Source of the DNA: Bradysia coprophila
Lineage: Eukaryota; Arthropoda; Insecta; Diptera; Sciaridae
Reading direction: 5' to 3'
Assembly: GCF_014529535.1 (NCBI RefSeq)
Contig: NW_023503373.1
Span: 3,472,001 to 3,536,000 of the forward strand
DNA length: 64,000 bases
In this document: in pieces, positions 52,259-64,000 of the stretch
How the letters are laid out: each line of letters starts with the position of its first letter
How positions within the stretch are numbered: the first letter of the stretch is position 1
Program-made: the position numbers and the translations under genes
The notes under the pieces: model-generated
Told to the model about the DNA's origin: nothing
The model's input: only the letters and a program-made list of their open reading frames with translations
The model's database searches: none

Positions 52259-52742
52259 CGTCTTTTTGTTTGATGGATTATCGAGGTTCGAGTACAAATT
52301 AAAAATCAATCTTTTTAAGGGAAAGAATGGTTGACGTTTGACATAAGGTTTTTCTTTCGTTAAAAATATGTCGACTTTTCGTTCGAACCGCACGAGAAAT
52401 ATTCGATGAGGTTTTCAGTTAAGTTATAGCAAATGTGTTCGGCTTTGTGGTTTTGGACTGGACACCTTATCCATTCATCCCGTGAAAAATTCATTAATTA
52501 GTTTGAAAATAACAAAAGATTGTCAGGCTTTTTGAATAAATCGTGTATTACATTCGACTTTCCTTGATTAAATTGTTACCCAGTGGTTTCTGAAAGTCGG
52601 TAATGTGACAACTGCTTTCATGCAGATTTTATCTGAAGTTTCTCTGACACAACACAAGCATAATAATACGAGAGAAGTGCAAACAACAATTTGTAGTAAA
52701 AGTTTTTTGCTGATAAATGTTCAAATTTCAATAACTTCTACT
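52259..52742. promoter_or_regulatory. Shared divergent promoter region of KGD4 and calypso
   Basis: Only 484 bp separate the two divergent start codons, so both promoters and 5' UTRs must fit here unless a start lies inside an intron. No TATA box or other core element could be assigned with confidence. Confidence 0.5.
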
Positions 52743-54672
52743 ATGCCTCCTGCTGACATAAATCGTCTAAAAGACGGTGAGTACTACCGTCGATTTAAAC
52801 GGTTTCTCTCCGCGATGTGTATAATATTAGTCATTAACATTCCTCCTATACATCAGGCTGGCTTGAATTGGAAAGTGACCCGGGCCTTTTCACATTATTA
52901 CTCGAAGATTTCGGTGTAAAAAGTGTTCAGGTCGACGAGATATACGATCTACAAAAACCTCTGGAAGGTCCTGTTTACGGTTTCATCTTTCTATTCCGTT
53001 GGATAGAAGAACGACGAGCTCGACGTAAAGTTGTCGAAACCACCGAAATTTTTGTGAAAGATGAGGAAACGGTGAACAGCATTTTCTTTGCCCAGCAAGT
53101 TGTACCCAATAGTTGCGCCACACATGCATTGCTTTCGATATTATTAAATTGTCCGGATCTTCATCTGGGAGAAACGCTGACTCGTCTAAAAACACACACT
53201 AAAGGAATGAATCCGGAAAACAAAGGTCTGGCTATCGGAAACACACCGGAACTGGCTTGTGCACACAATTCACACGCTACGACACAGGCGAAACGACGAT
53301 TGGATAAAAATAATAGCGGCGTTAGTACGGGTCGTTTTACCGGCGAAGCATTCCATTTTGTCAGTTTTGTGCCGATAAACGGTCACTTATTTGAATTGGA
53401 TGGTCTGAAACCGTTTCCCATGAATCATGGACCGTGGAAAGAGAATGAAGATTGGACCAGCAAATTTCGGTGCACAATGGCTGAACGTTTGGGCATATCG
53501 TCTGGCGAACAGGACATAAGGTATTTGTGGCCTTTGAGGGAATTGCTTTGGCTGTAACGCATCGGTTAAAATGATTTTATTGTCCTCTCAGATTCAATTT
53601 AATGGCAGTGGTTCCCGATCGACGCATTGCAATTACTCACAAATTGAAAATGCTGCGCACAAACAAAGCTATTGTCACTGCAGCCCTTGAGAAAATTTTA
53701 TCGTCGAAGACTAATGACACTGGCGGCGCCGGTGATTTAAAGGTAAGTGTCGACAAAACCATAATCGCTTGTTGCAAAGAAAATAGAATCACTCCACTTC
53801 ATTAAAGATGACCATGGGTTCCAATGAACCGACATCATCTGGTGGAGGAGTAGAGCCGACCAACAAAGACGGAATTAGAAGTGGCGAAAAATTGTCCGCA
53901 TCTTCCTCCTCAGCTTCTTTACAAAATTTACCTTTACGTAGTGATACGATGTTAGACTGTAGTACTGAAAAGGTAGCTGGTAGAAGACAGTTCAGTGTTT
54001 TTCAGCTGATCTAACATGAAAATTCGTTTCAGCTTGACGATAGTGGAGATTCGGAAAAACACATGGTCGGCGACGATTCTTCCGGTCCAAATGCATTGGA
54101 CTTAAACTCACTGCTGAAAAATTTGGAATCGGAAATTCTTGTCAACGAACAGAATCTCAACGACGAGAATGACAGGCGCTACATGTTCAAGGTAAATTGA
54201 TTTTGTCTTCGACGATGCATGAAATAGTACATTACTATACCAGTGAAGTAATTTGGAATCACGATGAGTAAAAGCCCTCGGATACTTTTACTCATCTGGA
54301 TACGAGATATCAAATTATTTCACGTGTAAAGTATGGCGTTTTACTTTACGAGCGAGGGAAAGGGTCTTCGCTAGTGAGGGAAAGGCCACATTACCTCACT
54401 AGTAAAGTAAACTCTATAACTTAACCAAATGGGCCTTTAAATCTAACTAGGTGGACGACTGTCGACGTACTCACAATTACGACGAGTTTATCTGCACGTT
54501 TCTCTCAATGTTGGCCCAACAAAATGTTCTAGCCGATTTGGTATCGCAGCACTTAATTGTTTCACGCAAATCAGTTAGCGGCTTAGCCAATCGTCAGTAC
54601 AAGAAAAATGATCGAACAAAGAAAACGTCGGGAAAACGGCGAAAAGGACGTAACAAACACAAGAAAAAATGA
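52743..54672 (+). CDS. calypso: Calypso (BAP1-type nuclear ubiquitin C-terminal hydrolase)
   Basis: Catalytic subunit of the Polycomb deubiquitinase PR-DUB, which with Asx removes ubiquitin from histone H2A. Six exons: 52743-52776, 52857-53520, 53592-53742, 53808-53972, 54033-54191, 54451-54672, 464 residues. UCH domain: [37 protein letters not shown], the Gln-containing [18 protein letters not shown] with catalytic Cys, [14 protein letters not shown] with catalytic His and FELDGLKP with Asp. The C-terminal ULD-like region has LLKNLESEI...[33 protein letters not shown], and the tail ends in a Lys/Arg-rich stretch ([12 protein letters not shown]) matching the nucleosome-binding extension. Intron 5 has a family C repeat. 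Complete. Confidence 0.97.
54229..54411 (+). mobile_element. Dispersed TIR repeat, family C copy 2
   Basis: Begins TTACTATACCAGTGAAGTAA and ends near ACTAGTAAAGTAAACT, with internal inverted words (GAGTAAAA and TTTTACTC around 54263-54295). The order of blocks follows copy 1 at 47442-47651. It lies wholly in calypso intron 5. Confidence 0.6.
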
Positions 54673-54878
54673 ATTAGTTGGAAGACGATTGAGAAGACTT
54701 TGTCCAGTGAATTTTCGTAATGAAGATTGTTTGAATTAATTGAACTGCTGTTTGCATTTGAAGCGAAGAAAATTTGGAAAAATCACACCATCTTCACATG
54801 ATGTCATAAGGTTTGTTATCAATATCTTTCAAGATCGTTCAAGGTATATGTAAAATTGAACTTCACTCTTAAAATGTA

Positions 54879-55106
54879 ACTGTCGTCAGTGAAATTTTGA
54901 TATGAATTTGCATCAGCTGGTCCACTAAACCCACATAAACAAAACCGGTTTATTCACTTTTACCAAAACCACACGCGCACGTGTAACTAGTACACCGAGT
55001 CCACCTATATAAACAAGTATCGGCAGTTTTCAGTTTTGTTTGTTTGATTGGAACTGCTGAAAAACAGCTAAACCGAATTTTTATCTAATTTCACTGATGT
55101 CGACTG
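54879..55106. mobile_element. Tc1/mariner-like MITE, copy 2
   Basis: Same family as 50684-50907: right end reads CAGTCGACATCAGTGAAATT from outside, left end ACTGTCGTCAGTGAAATT, with TA on both sides and inner words CATCAGCTG and CTGAAAAACAGCT. More diverged than copy 1. Its right edge touches the 5' end of the jockey LINE. Confidence 0.65.
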
Positions 55107-55108
55107 TA

Positions 55109-58063
55109 AATAGGGCTTGATTCAAACTAATTTCGTCAACAACAATATCGGCCAGTTATCAAACAGATTGGTAAAATTGGAAAAACTCCATTTACCAAAA
55201 AAAAATCGAACGTTCAACACAACAAAAATGATTAACTCGTTCCTGCGCATAATAACTTGGAACGCAAATGGGCTGATAGAAAGAGCCCGTGAACTTGAAA
55301 TTTTTCTGCGAAGAAGAAATATAGATATAGCACTGATCACTGAAATACATTTTACGGACAAAAGCTTCCTAAAATTATATGGTTATGAAATTCACTGGAC
55401 TACTCATCCTAGCGATAGAGCGAGGGGTGGATCAGCAATTATTATTAAGAATAATATAAAACACCATAAACAAGAAGATATACGAGAAAAGTTTATCCAA
55501 GCAAATATTATAACTATACACTTCAACAATCAGGATGTGAATATTGCAGCAGCTTACTGCCCTCCAAAACAAACACCTACATATCTACAATGGAATGAAA
55601 TCTTCAAAAAAATGGGACAACGATTCATCATCGGAGGAGATTTCAACACCAAACACACAGCATGGGGATCGAGACTAATAACTCCCGTTAAAGGTAACGG
55701 TCTGCTGAACGCAATTAAAAAGGAAAACTGTACCTACCACTCTGCACGACGGCCCACATATTGGCCCGCAGACCCGAAAAAAATACCGGATTTACTGGAC
55801 CTCTTCATTTCTAAAGGAATCTCAACAAACAACGTGGAACTGGAAAACATTGTTGATCTAACATCAGATCACACGCCGGTTCTATTGACCCTCAATGCAT
55901 CAGTTGTACTAAAAAACAAAAAGGAAAATCTCACTAATAAATACACAGATTGGAACTTCTTCAGGAAATTGGTGGAAGAGTCAATAAACTTAAAAGTCAG
56001 CCTAAAAACAAAACAGGAAGTTGATCTTCAGTGTGAAAAATTCATCAGCCTGCTTCGAGATGCAGCAAGAAAAGCAACTCCGAAACTAAAACCAAAGCCC
56101 ATTCAAGAAGTAAATTATCCAGCCGAGATAAGAGACTTAATCAAAGAAAGAAGGAAAGCACGGAGATACTGGCATAGAACCAGAAATCGGAATGACAAAA
56201 ATTACTTCAACCACATAAGCAACAAAGTCAACAAACTCATAAAACTGCATAAACAAAAATGTTTAGACAAATACCTGAGTAATTTGGGATCGGGTAAGGA
56301 AAGTGATTATTCATTATGGAAAGCTACAAGAAAGTTCAAGCGACCGTGCGTACAAAACCAACCTATCAAAGACTCTAATGGAAAATGGATAAGGAAGGAT
56401 AGCGAAAAAACGGAATATTTTGCAAAATACCTAGCAGAAGTGTTTCAACCCAACGAGATACAATCGAACGTTGATACAACAAAATTATATCAACCATACA
56501 AAAAAATTAAGAAAATAACTCCGCATGAAATCGCAACGGAAATTGACAAGCTAAACAAAAAAAAGGCACCAGGAGTAGATGAGATTGCTCCAGGTGTATT
56601 CAAAGAACTGCCAAAACAAGCCATGTATATGATCACATATATTTTCAACGCCTGTCTAAAATTGAAGTGTGTACCAGGGAGCTTCAAGATTGCACAAGTA
56701 ATTATGTTGAGAAAACCCGACAAGCCAGCTGAGAAAGTTACATCGTATAGACCAATTTCACTCCTACCAACAATCTCAAAAAATTTTCGAGAAACTACTG
56801 ATCAAACGTATAAAACCTTTTGTGAATATCCCTGATTTCCAATTTGGTTTTAGAAACAAACATTCAACAATAGAGCAAATTCATAGATTGACTACTACAA
56901 TTGAAAGAGCGTTCGAAAATAAGGAATACTGCCCAGCAGCATTTCTAGATGTATCACAGGCATTTGATAAAGTATGGCACGAAGGACTCATTTACAAATT
57001 GAGCAAAATACTTCCAGAAAACTACTGTAAATTGCTTGAATCATATATGTCGGAAAGGAAATTCCGAGTGAAAGACGAAGAAACTTATTCCAACTACTAT
57101 CCAATCATGGCAGGTGTACCACAAGGAAGCGTACTAGCTCCTCTCCTTTACACGATATACACTGCCGACATACCCGTCTCAGAGAACTCTTTCATTGGCA
57201 CATTCGCTGATGACACAGCGATTATGGCAACGGATTCATCTCATAGTGAGGCTGTTAAAAAACTGCAAGAATCATTGGATAAAATAAATCAGTGGACCAT
57301 CGATTGGAAAATAAAACTCAATGAGTCAAAATCTAATCACGTCACTTTCGCATTGCGTCACATAAATAGCAATCTCCGCATCTTCCTAAATGGAAATCCA
57401 GTTCCACAGGCAGAGTCAGCAAAATATCTGGGACTAAATTTGGACACCAAATTAAACTGGAAACATCATGTGAAACAGAAAGCACAACAAATTAAACTGA
57501 AATCAAGACAAATGTACTGGCTAGTTGGATACAACTCACAACTAAACCTGTATTGCAAGAGATTGATCTACAAATCAATATTAGCACCGATCTGGATGTA
57601 CGGTGCAGCACTCTGGGGCTGCGCTAAAAAATCAAACATCGAAGTCATCCAAACATGCCAAAACAAATTTCTACGAATGATCACCAACGCATACCGTTTT
57701 GTGACGAACAAAGAAATACACAGAGATCTAGAAATAAAATGGGTAGCCGAAGTAATTCGAGAATATGCCATCAAACACGAAACGAGGCTGTTAAACCACA
57801 CCAACATAGAAGCCATTCTCCTGCTCGACATCACAAGCGAAGTAAGGAGGCTGAACCGACTCAAACCACACGAATTGACGTAATGAGGAATCCGAACACT
57901 TCATTTGGGCCCGGTCAATGGATCGTCAACCCACTCACGTTTTACTAATTTCGATGCATTCGTAAAGAAATTAGTACACTTCATCAGTAGTAATAAATTA
58001 ACGTCAAGCTAAGATTGTACTATTCATACCAATAAAGGTGTTTTTGAAAAAAAAAAAAAAAAA
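55109..58063 (+). mobile_element. Jockey-clade LINE, ORF2 nearly whole
   Basis: Non-LTR retrotransposon with an apurinic endonuclease then reverse transcriptase. Endonuclease motifs: IITWNANGL, LITEIHF, GGDFNTKHTAWGS, LTSDHTPVLLTL. RT motifs: SYRPISLLPT, AAFLDVSQAFDKVWHEGL, AGVPQGSVLAPLLY, and the catalytic FADDTAI. The frame is split in two (55117-56835 and 56822-57883) by a single extra A in an A-run at 56778-56783; otherwise ORF2 is open to HELT-stop at 57883. The 3' end has AATAAA (58031) and a poly-A run of about 17. ORF1 is missing apart from a few codons, so the copy is 5'-truncated at about 55109-55116, right after a MITE. Target duplication was not identified. Recent insertion. Confidence 0.93.
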
Positions 58064-58360
58064 TCGTTAAGTGAGAAGTGAACGTTGGAAGCTTATTACT
58101 GATTTCGCTGTGCATCTTGGAATAATTTTGTTAACCGTTCCATTCAGTTACCTTAGGTCCAAAAGTATTTTTCTCTGTTTTAAACAACTGGGTCAGAAAT
58201 GGGCACCCATTCCGATCCTTACTAAAATTCTCCAAAAAATTTCCCCGATTTAACAGAATAATAAAACGTTGGCCTTGGAGTCAATCGAATGTCAGAATAG
58301 TTTTGACTTTCGTCTAACAATTAAATTGAATCTTGCTTGACTGGGCTAAAAGGACTTTTA

Positions 58361-58877
58361 GAGGGATTCTTTTGAAAAACAGCCTACCGAAATCGGGCGT
58401 GTTTTCTAGTGGAACTTTTTATAGGTACCTAGAAAGGACTTCGACCCTAGAAGCCAGAACCACTCTCAAAAAAATTCTTCGAAGCTTTTGTGACTGGTGA
58501 AAGGTGATCAAAAGCCAAAAATTTGGTGTAACTGGAGAAATATTGGTAAGAAAAGTGCAAGTTTTCGGTTGAAAACTTCAACTGCACATATTTCAGTGTG
58601 GATTAATTTTAAAACCAATGAGTCTCTATTCGGCTCAATAGTACCTTTCAAATGATACCCCACACCACCATGTACGGCTCGTGTACCTGGAGAAATTTTG
58701 GTAAGAAAAGTGCAAATTTTCGGCTTTTGATCACCTTTCACCAGTCACAAAAGCTTCGAAGAATTTTTTTGAAAGTGGTTTTGGGTTCTAGGGTCGAAGT
58801 CCTTTCCAGGCACATATAAAAAAGTCTACTGGAAAATGCGTCCGATTTCGGTAGGCTGTTTTTCAAAAGAATCCCTC
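58361..58877. mobile_element. Long-TIR element, PIF/Harbinger-like ends
   Basis: 517 bp with inverted repeats of about 152 bp (58361-58512 and 58726-58877), beginning GAGGGATTCTTTTGAAAAAC, almost identical for the first 36 bases and about 88 percent overall by eye. Flanked by TTA on both sides (58358-58360, 58878-58880), the target preferred by PIF/Harbinger. The centre holds a 46-bp direct repeat (starting GTGTAACTGGAGAAAT at about 58527 and GTGTACCTGGAGAAAT at about 58681). Non-coding. Confidence 0.8.
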
Positions 58878-58880
58878 TTA

Positions 58881-60395
58881 ACGAATCGCACTCAATAATT
58901 TCAGGCGAAAATCAACAATGAAATTCCACAGATTTGTTCGTTTTGCTTTAAATTGGTATTAGAACCGAGACTATGTTGACTTCTTTAATCATTGAAAAAT
59001 AGCTTTTTTGCTAACTAGTTCCAGTTAGTGAATAGGGTTGTTTTGCGCACTAGATTTGAGATTGCCGATACAAGTGAAGTGAGTTCGGCAACCGTCTGTG
59101 CAAACTCCCATTTACTAACGTGTTAGCAACAAGCTATTATAAACTATCAATGTCCGTCTATAGATTTTAATGTTCTAGCGTTGCTTTGCTCGGGATTATT
59201 TGCAAATCAAAGGATTTATTATTTTCATTCAAAAACACATCGTCACTGGCACACACTACACATCTATGAATATTTTGACATTACAAAGATAGAACTGTTA
59301 AGACTCCATAGGAAGTTGTTGATCGCAAATTAGTATTTTCTGTCATTTCTTTAAGAATTTCATCGAAACAATCAATGTTTCCATAATAAGCTCTATCCCA
59401 GATGCCATTGACTCACGTGAACAACTGTTATCCATAACGAAATATAAAGTAAAGATGTAATCTGCCTGCAGGACAGGTCAGATAAAAAAAGTCCAAATTT
59501 TTATGAAAATCAATAATGTTATTATCAGTACGAAAAGGACATAACAACAACACATTGCTCACTACATTTTTTTCTTCTAAAAATTGGCTGACTACGTATT
59601 TTATTACTAATTTCAGCGACGAACGATCCAAACATCAATCCAATGTTGCACCCAACACCAAATATTTTGGGAAATAATTTTACCCGAAAATTCTCTAAAT
59701 TCTGCAAACGGGGGAATTTTGTTTTGTAAATCTTTTAGAGAATATCAAAATGAATTACTTCGCAATATACTAGGCACTCGTTGCACTATTTCATGTTTTC
59801 TTATTGTTCCAAACAACTTTAATAAATCGCACAATCAAAAAATGTGTCGTTTGCAAAAATGTTGTTCATTTTGAACTTAAAAAAAAACTTTCTCACCCAG
59901 CACTGTCCGAGCAGAGTAACTTTGGAAAGTGACACACGATTCATTTAATGGTGTGAAACATTGGTGACTGATGCTTGAAATTTTCAATAAAAATGAAAAT
60001 TTTACTTTAATGCGTCGCTGGACTAAATTCATGTGTTACAAATGGTTTTTTTTTTCGTTTTCAATTTATTTTCTTTCTATGTTGAATACCCTCACTCTCT
60101 TTGGAAAATTGCACGATCTTTCACGATGATTTTGATATTTTTAAATTATAAATTGATTTCCATTGTATCAATGGAAATGAAGAATGGCAAAAAACCAGTT
60201 AACGAATCAATTAAACTCTGAAATTTTAAATTCAAAAATTAACGGAACCAAAATTGTTGAAGATTTTAAACCCGAAAATTTAACAAAGAAAACAATTCAA
60301 TTGGAAAACCTGCAATTTCTCTACAAAAATGTTCTTAATAAAAAAAAAATGTTTAGGAAAATCGTTCGTTGCCTCTACACACTTTTACTCGCCAT
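58881..60395. other. Intergenic region before clueless
   Basis: AT-rich, no gene supported. It ends with the 3' UTR of clueless, which is transcribed leftward. The open frame at 60184-60531 on the plus strand overlaps the last clueless exon and is its shadow. Confidence 0.4.
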
Positions 60396-63300
60396 TCAAC
60401 TTGCTGTTATTTCCGTTTTCTGTATGATCGGTGCAGCTGGTATTGTTTTGGTTTCCGTTGATGCAACAGACTTCGGTTCAATAATTTTCTCGATATCTTC
60501 GATTGTTGCTGGTGGTGTGTCCACCACTTGACCATCAGTCTCTTGTTGTTGTTTCTCGATTTCATGTTTCAAGTTGACAATGTCTTTGGGGCTGAAATCC
60601 GAAAAACAAAAATAATCAAACGTAACGATCGCCAGTTCAATTTCCAAAAGAAATGTGTCGCAACCAGGAACATATTTTCACTTTTGCCGACCACTCACCT
60701 TATCTGAACGAATAGAATTCCGTTAATGGCATTTAGCATGTCTAGGACAGAGTCCATTGATGGTTGTTGTATGTGAATTGGTGGCAGATCGGATGTGATT
60801 TTACCGTTGGAACAAATGTCATTCATTTTCTTTTGCAAAACGACCGCTTGTTGTGTTAAATGTCTTAGGCATTCTGAAGATTCTTGCGTTTTTTCGTGAT
60901 TTTCACCCAACTAAAATTCAAGCCAAAAAAAACATTTTCGTTCACTAACGCTGCCAAATTACTATTGGTATTTCAATTGTGTAGTACACATACCTGCTGC
61001 TTATAAATGGCATAGGTTTCCTTTTCACTGTTCAATGCAGACCGAAAATCTCCCATGCAACTCTGTGTCCGAGCAACCAGATGATAACTAACAGCTACTT
61101 TGAGCGATTTTTCACCGTAATATTTGATATTCAACGCCAATGCATGTTCCAAGAATTGTAATGATAATTGGTATTCGCCAACGGCATGAAGAATTAAACT
61201 AATGTTACTCTGCAATCAATAATTGGGATGAATCAGTGACTCGTTTGTGGACGAAACAGTTTCTGTAAACTTACATCAAGTAAGGCAATATCCGGATGAT
61301 TGTCACCGCAAATCAACAATGCCAAATAGCGGGCACGATACAACAACTTCAGTGCTGTACTAACCTGACTGTTTGCGAAGCTGTATAGAGCCAAGTGAGC
61401 CTGCAATCAATTTTATCGTAAAATGTCTTCAAACACACCAGCAGTAACAACTTACATATTCCGAAATAGTATACGGATGATCGATTCCATTCACTCGTTC
61501 GCTCATCAGAACAGCTCGCTGTTGAATAGCCAGCGCTTCCTGTGAATCGCCCATAATGTAACTCAATCGAGCCAACATTCGTAGACATTGTGCATTCTCC
61601 GAATGCATAGCACCATAAACATTGTTCAGTAGATTTAACGCCTCACTGATCAATTCGAAACCGTCCTTGAAACAACCTTGCTGAATTTTCGTTTGTCCCG
61701 TGGTATAGAAATTGTACGCATCCGATGCTCGAGGATTAATGTGTTTTACAATCGGGAACACGTTTACGATGTCGTCTTCGTTGAATGTGGACTTATTTTT
61801 CGACTCGAAATTGTATTCACGCAACAGAATCTGGATGCCAACTTTCAAGCAGAACGCACGTAACAGACCGAGCTTGTGAAATTTGTAGGTTTCCACGGCG
61901 GCTTCAACGTTATCACAACCCAAATCGAAATCCCAATACGCTTTGCATTCCTTTTTGATTTGGTGCCAAAGCGATTTTTGTGTCAGTGTCAGCCATTCGG
62001 AATTATCGTTTCCCGAGAACATATTTTTGCTCGATTTCTTCTTATTCCGTCGTTTGTTCGTTTTTTGCAATTCGTCTTGTGCAACCGGTGGAGCCATTAT
62101 CGGACCAGTGGTTAATAAACAATTCAGGAAATGGCTTATAGCCGCTGATAAGCTCATGAGATCAGTATTTTGCATGTATGCATAGAATAAGTGTTTGGCT
62201 GCGCGTAGGATCAGCTCTTGAACCGAAATCGTATGTAGGTATTCCAGTTTCGGTATCTTAGCTAATAGTCCAGCTACTTTTCCTAAGTACCGCATATTGA
62301 TACCGCGGCTGTGCAGTGCTTCGGTTAGTGTTGCACCACACATCGGTGCAGACGTATGATCAATGCAATCCCTGACGAAGCTTGGTATTTGTGTTGTAAC
62401 CAAAAATGTTGCTGCGTCCACAACCAATTTCCTTTGTTTTTTCAACGAATTCGGTGCGTCTTCGTTTTCCACATGATTTATTCCCGGAGTGAAAACATCC
62501 GCATTGAAACGAATATCGAATTCATATTCTTTCAATGAACCGACGGCTGCACAAGCTCGTCTAACAATATCTTTGGAGTCGAGGGTTAGTTTGTCATCGG
62601 ACGCAATAGCCTCGGTATATGTTTCCATTAATTTCTTGGCAGCCTCTGTGTTAACTGTGGTGGTTTCCTCTAACGTACCATTGGTTTCTTTTGAATTGTT
62701 ATTCGCCTCAGCGGATTCGTTTTCAATAGCTTTTGTGTTTGGCTTATTTTTCTTTTCCTCCTCTTCCTTAAGCATTTTTGCAGCTTTGATTTGCTGCAAA
62801 TGAAATGCGGCATATTTAATGAACATAACGTAGCGATCGTCAACGAATGCTTCTAGGAGTTCCTGACGCAAACAACTTAACTTGTGTTTATGCTCAATAG
62901 GGAAACCCATTGCAGTAACGTCTTTGACAAGCTCAACATCGATATTCTTGAGGAAGTTTACATCCGGTGGAAAAGTTCGTAGCAAGTCCAAAATGTAATG
63001 ACGACCATCGTTTCCAATAATACCTTTGCAGTCGACGGAAGAGCATATTTCAATCACCTCTTGTTTATCATTTAACACACCATGAGGTAAGATCTTCAAA
63101 TGCTGGCCGGCTTTGCTTAGCATTTCGAAATATTTTTCATGACCCAAAACGGTTTTCCCAAAGTCGATCGAACCGTAAACAACGGATTGCTCTTGCTCGC
63201 GCTCCAAAATGCCAGGAATAATTGACTGAGCTGTGACGCGATAGCCACGATAATCAATAATTACTGTTCCTAATGTGTATAGTCCCTCGACGTCGACAGC

Positions 63301-64000
63301 TGAATAAACTCGAACACCGTGCAAATCATTTCTAGGGGCAACGAATGCAGCAGCATCACCGCCGACCTCTTTGTAGTGATCACGAACATCGAAGCCCAAC
63401 GAGAAGAAAATGTTATTCCAGATGAACATTTGCATTTTTGAATCTTCGCCTGGATTTATGGCCATTACATTTCCGTCTATTACAGCCATGGCACCTCGTG
63501 TGGCTGCCGTTACGAAATCACTGTGAACCTTAAATATAGCTCGTTCTCTCATTAGCCGTTCGGGTAACGATTTGCGAGGTAATTCACGCGTTGTCTGCAG
63601 TTCTTCATTCCAATCTCTTGTTTGACCGGGAATGTGCTCCTCATAGCCCAATTTCGATGAGAACGTATCTTCTGCCCTAATAGCATCCAATGTATGATCC
63701 AACGAAGGAGCACACCATGTATAAATTTGATATGGAGTTGCAACGCGTTCAAATGGATGACGAAGTGTGCGTTTCTTTTGCATTTGGGCGAAACTACGTT
63801 TGAACGTTGGTGAGATTTGCGACAATAAATCGATGAGAGAATGGCACAGATGGCTAGGATTTTCCGGTTTCGGATTAAACGATTCCTCAGTCGATTGGTT
63901 TATGTAAAAGCCCCTGGGACAGGCTGTAATGTGTATGCGTTTATCCTCCATTGTAACGACGTACAAATACATCAGATCGCCATGAAGTTTTCTTGGGCCT
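60396..64000 (-). CDS. clu: Clueless / CLUH, 3' part (5' end outside window)
   Basis: Cytosolic RNA-binding protein that binds mRNAs of nuclear-encoded mitochondrial proteins and controls mitochondrial distribution. Exons on the minus strand: at least 64000-61456, then 61400-61275, 61209-60994, 60910-60699, 60591-60396. The first visible exon is already inside the protein ([21 protein letters not shown]) and continues off the edge. Conserved: [26 protein letters not shown] (start of CLU domain), [43 protein letters not shown], a charged low-complexity linker ([11 protein letters not shown]), and a TPR region (about 61700-60995) with [17 protein letters not shown] and [22 protein letters not shown]. 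The acidic C-terminus ends QKTEITAS. No breaks in the visible part. Confidence 0.97.

Noticed and set aside
57655-57948. Alternate frame inside the jockey LINE
   Set aside because: It overlaps the RT C-terminal coding frame and has no motif of its own.
60184-60531. Plus-strand frame with a hydrophobic C-terminus
   Set aside because: Its conserved-looking part is the reverse strand of the last clueless exon.

Overview
The window looks like AT-rich nuclear DNA from an insect, most likely a fly and perhaps a lower (nematoceran) one. The reasons are compact genes with many short phase-consistent GT-AG introns, conserved animal proteins that align with fly orthologues (KDM1A/Su(var)3-3, calypso, clueless, Arp5, NC2alpha), jockey- and RTE-clade LINEs, and many short inverted-repeat (MITE-like) elements. 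The species cannot be named from sequence alone. All protein identities rest on recalled family sequences, not on a database search.

Layout. 1-12.2 kb: no convincing gene, only a 5'-truncated LINE tail with its target duplication. 12.2-15.1 kb (+): complete histone demethylase LSD1/KDM1A in nine exons. 16.2-17.8 kb (-): RpS5. 18.3-20.0 kb: three MITE-like elements and an 11-copy 21-bp minisatellite. 20.4-25.9 kb (+): TMEM87-type Golgi membrane protein; its 3.4-kb second intron hosts a complete antisense nucleoside hydrolase gene. 28.2-29.4 kb (-): truncated RTE LINE. 31.2-32.7 kb (-): NC2alpha/DRAP1, whose second intron has every hallmark of a minor-spliceosome (U12, AT-AC) intron. 33-37 kb: tandem and dispersed repeats. 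37.0-37.7 kb (-): an incomplete chymotrypsin-like gene. 40.6-44.0 kb (+): Arp5, with NDUFAF3 nested antisense in intron 4. 44.1-45.8 kb (-): RpL11, tail-to-tail with Arp5. 46.6-47.7 kb: nested MITEs. 48.4-50.3 kb (+): a CYP2-clan cytochrome P450. 51.9-52.3 kb (-) KGD4 and 52.7-54.7 kb (+) calypso share a divergent promoter region. 55.1-58.1 kb (+): nearly intact jockey-clade LINE ORF2. 58.4-58.9 kb: long-TIR element. 60.4 kb to the right edge (-): the 3' part of clueless.

The genes are mostly housekeeping: ribosome (RpS5, RpL11), chromatin and transcription (KDM1A, calypso, Arp5 of INO80, NC2alpha), mitochondrial function (NDUFAF3, KGD4, clueless), nucleoside salvage and oxidative metabolism. 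They do not form one pathway. The notable architecture is two antisense genes nested in introns, one divergent pair, one tightly convergent pair, one U12 intron, and a rich set of small transposons, one nested in another. I found no sign of a wholly new biological system; the U12 intron and the transposon archaeology are the best leads.
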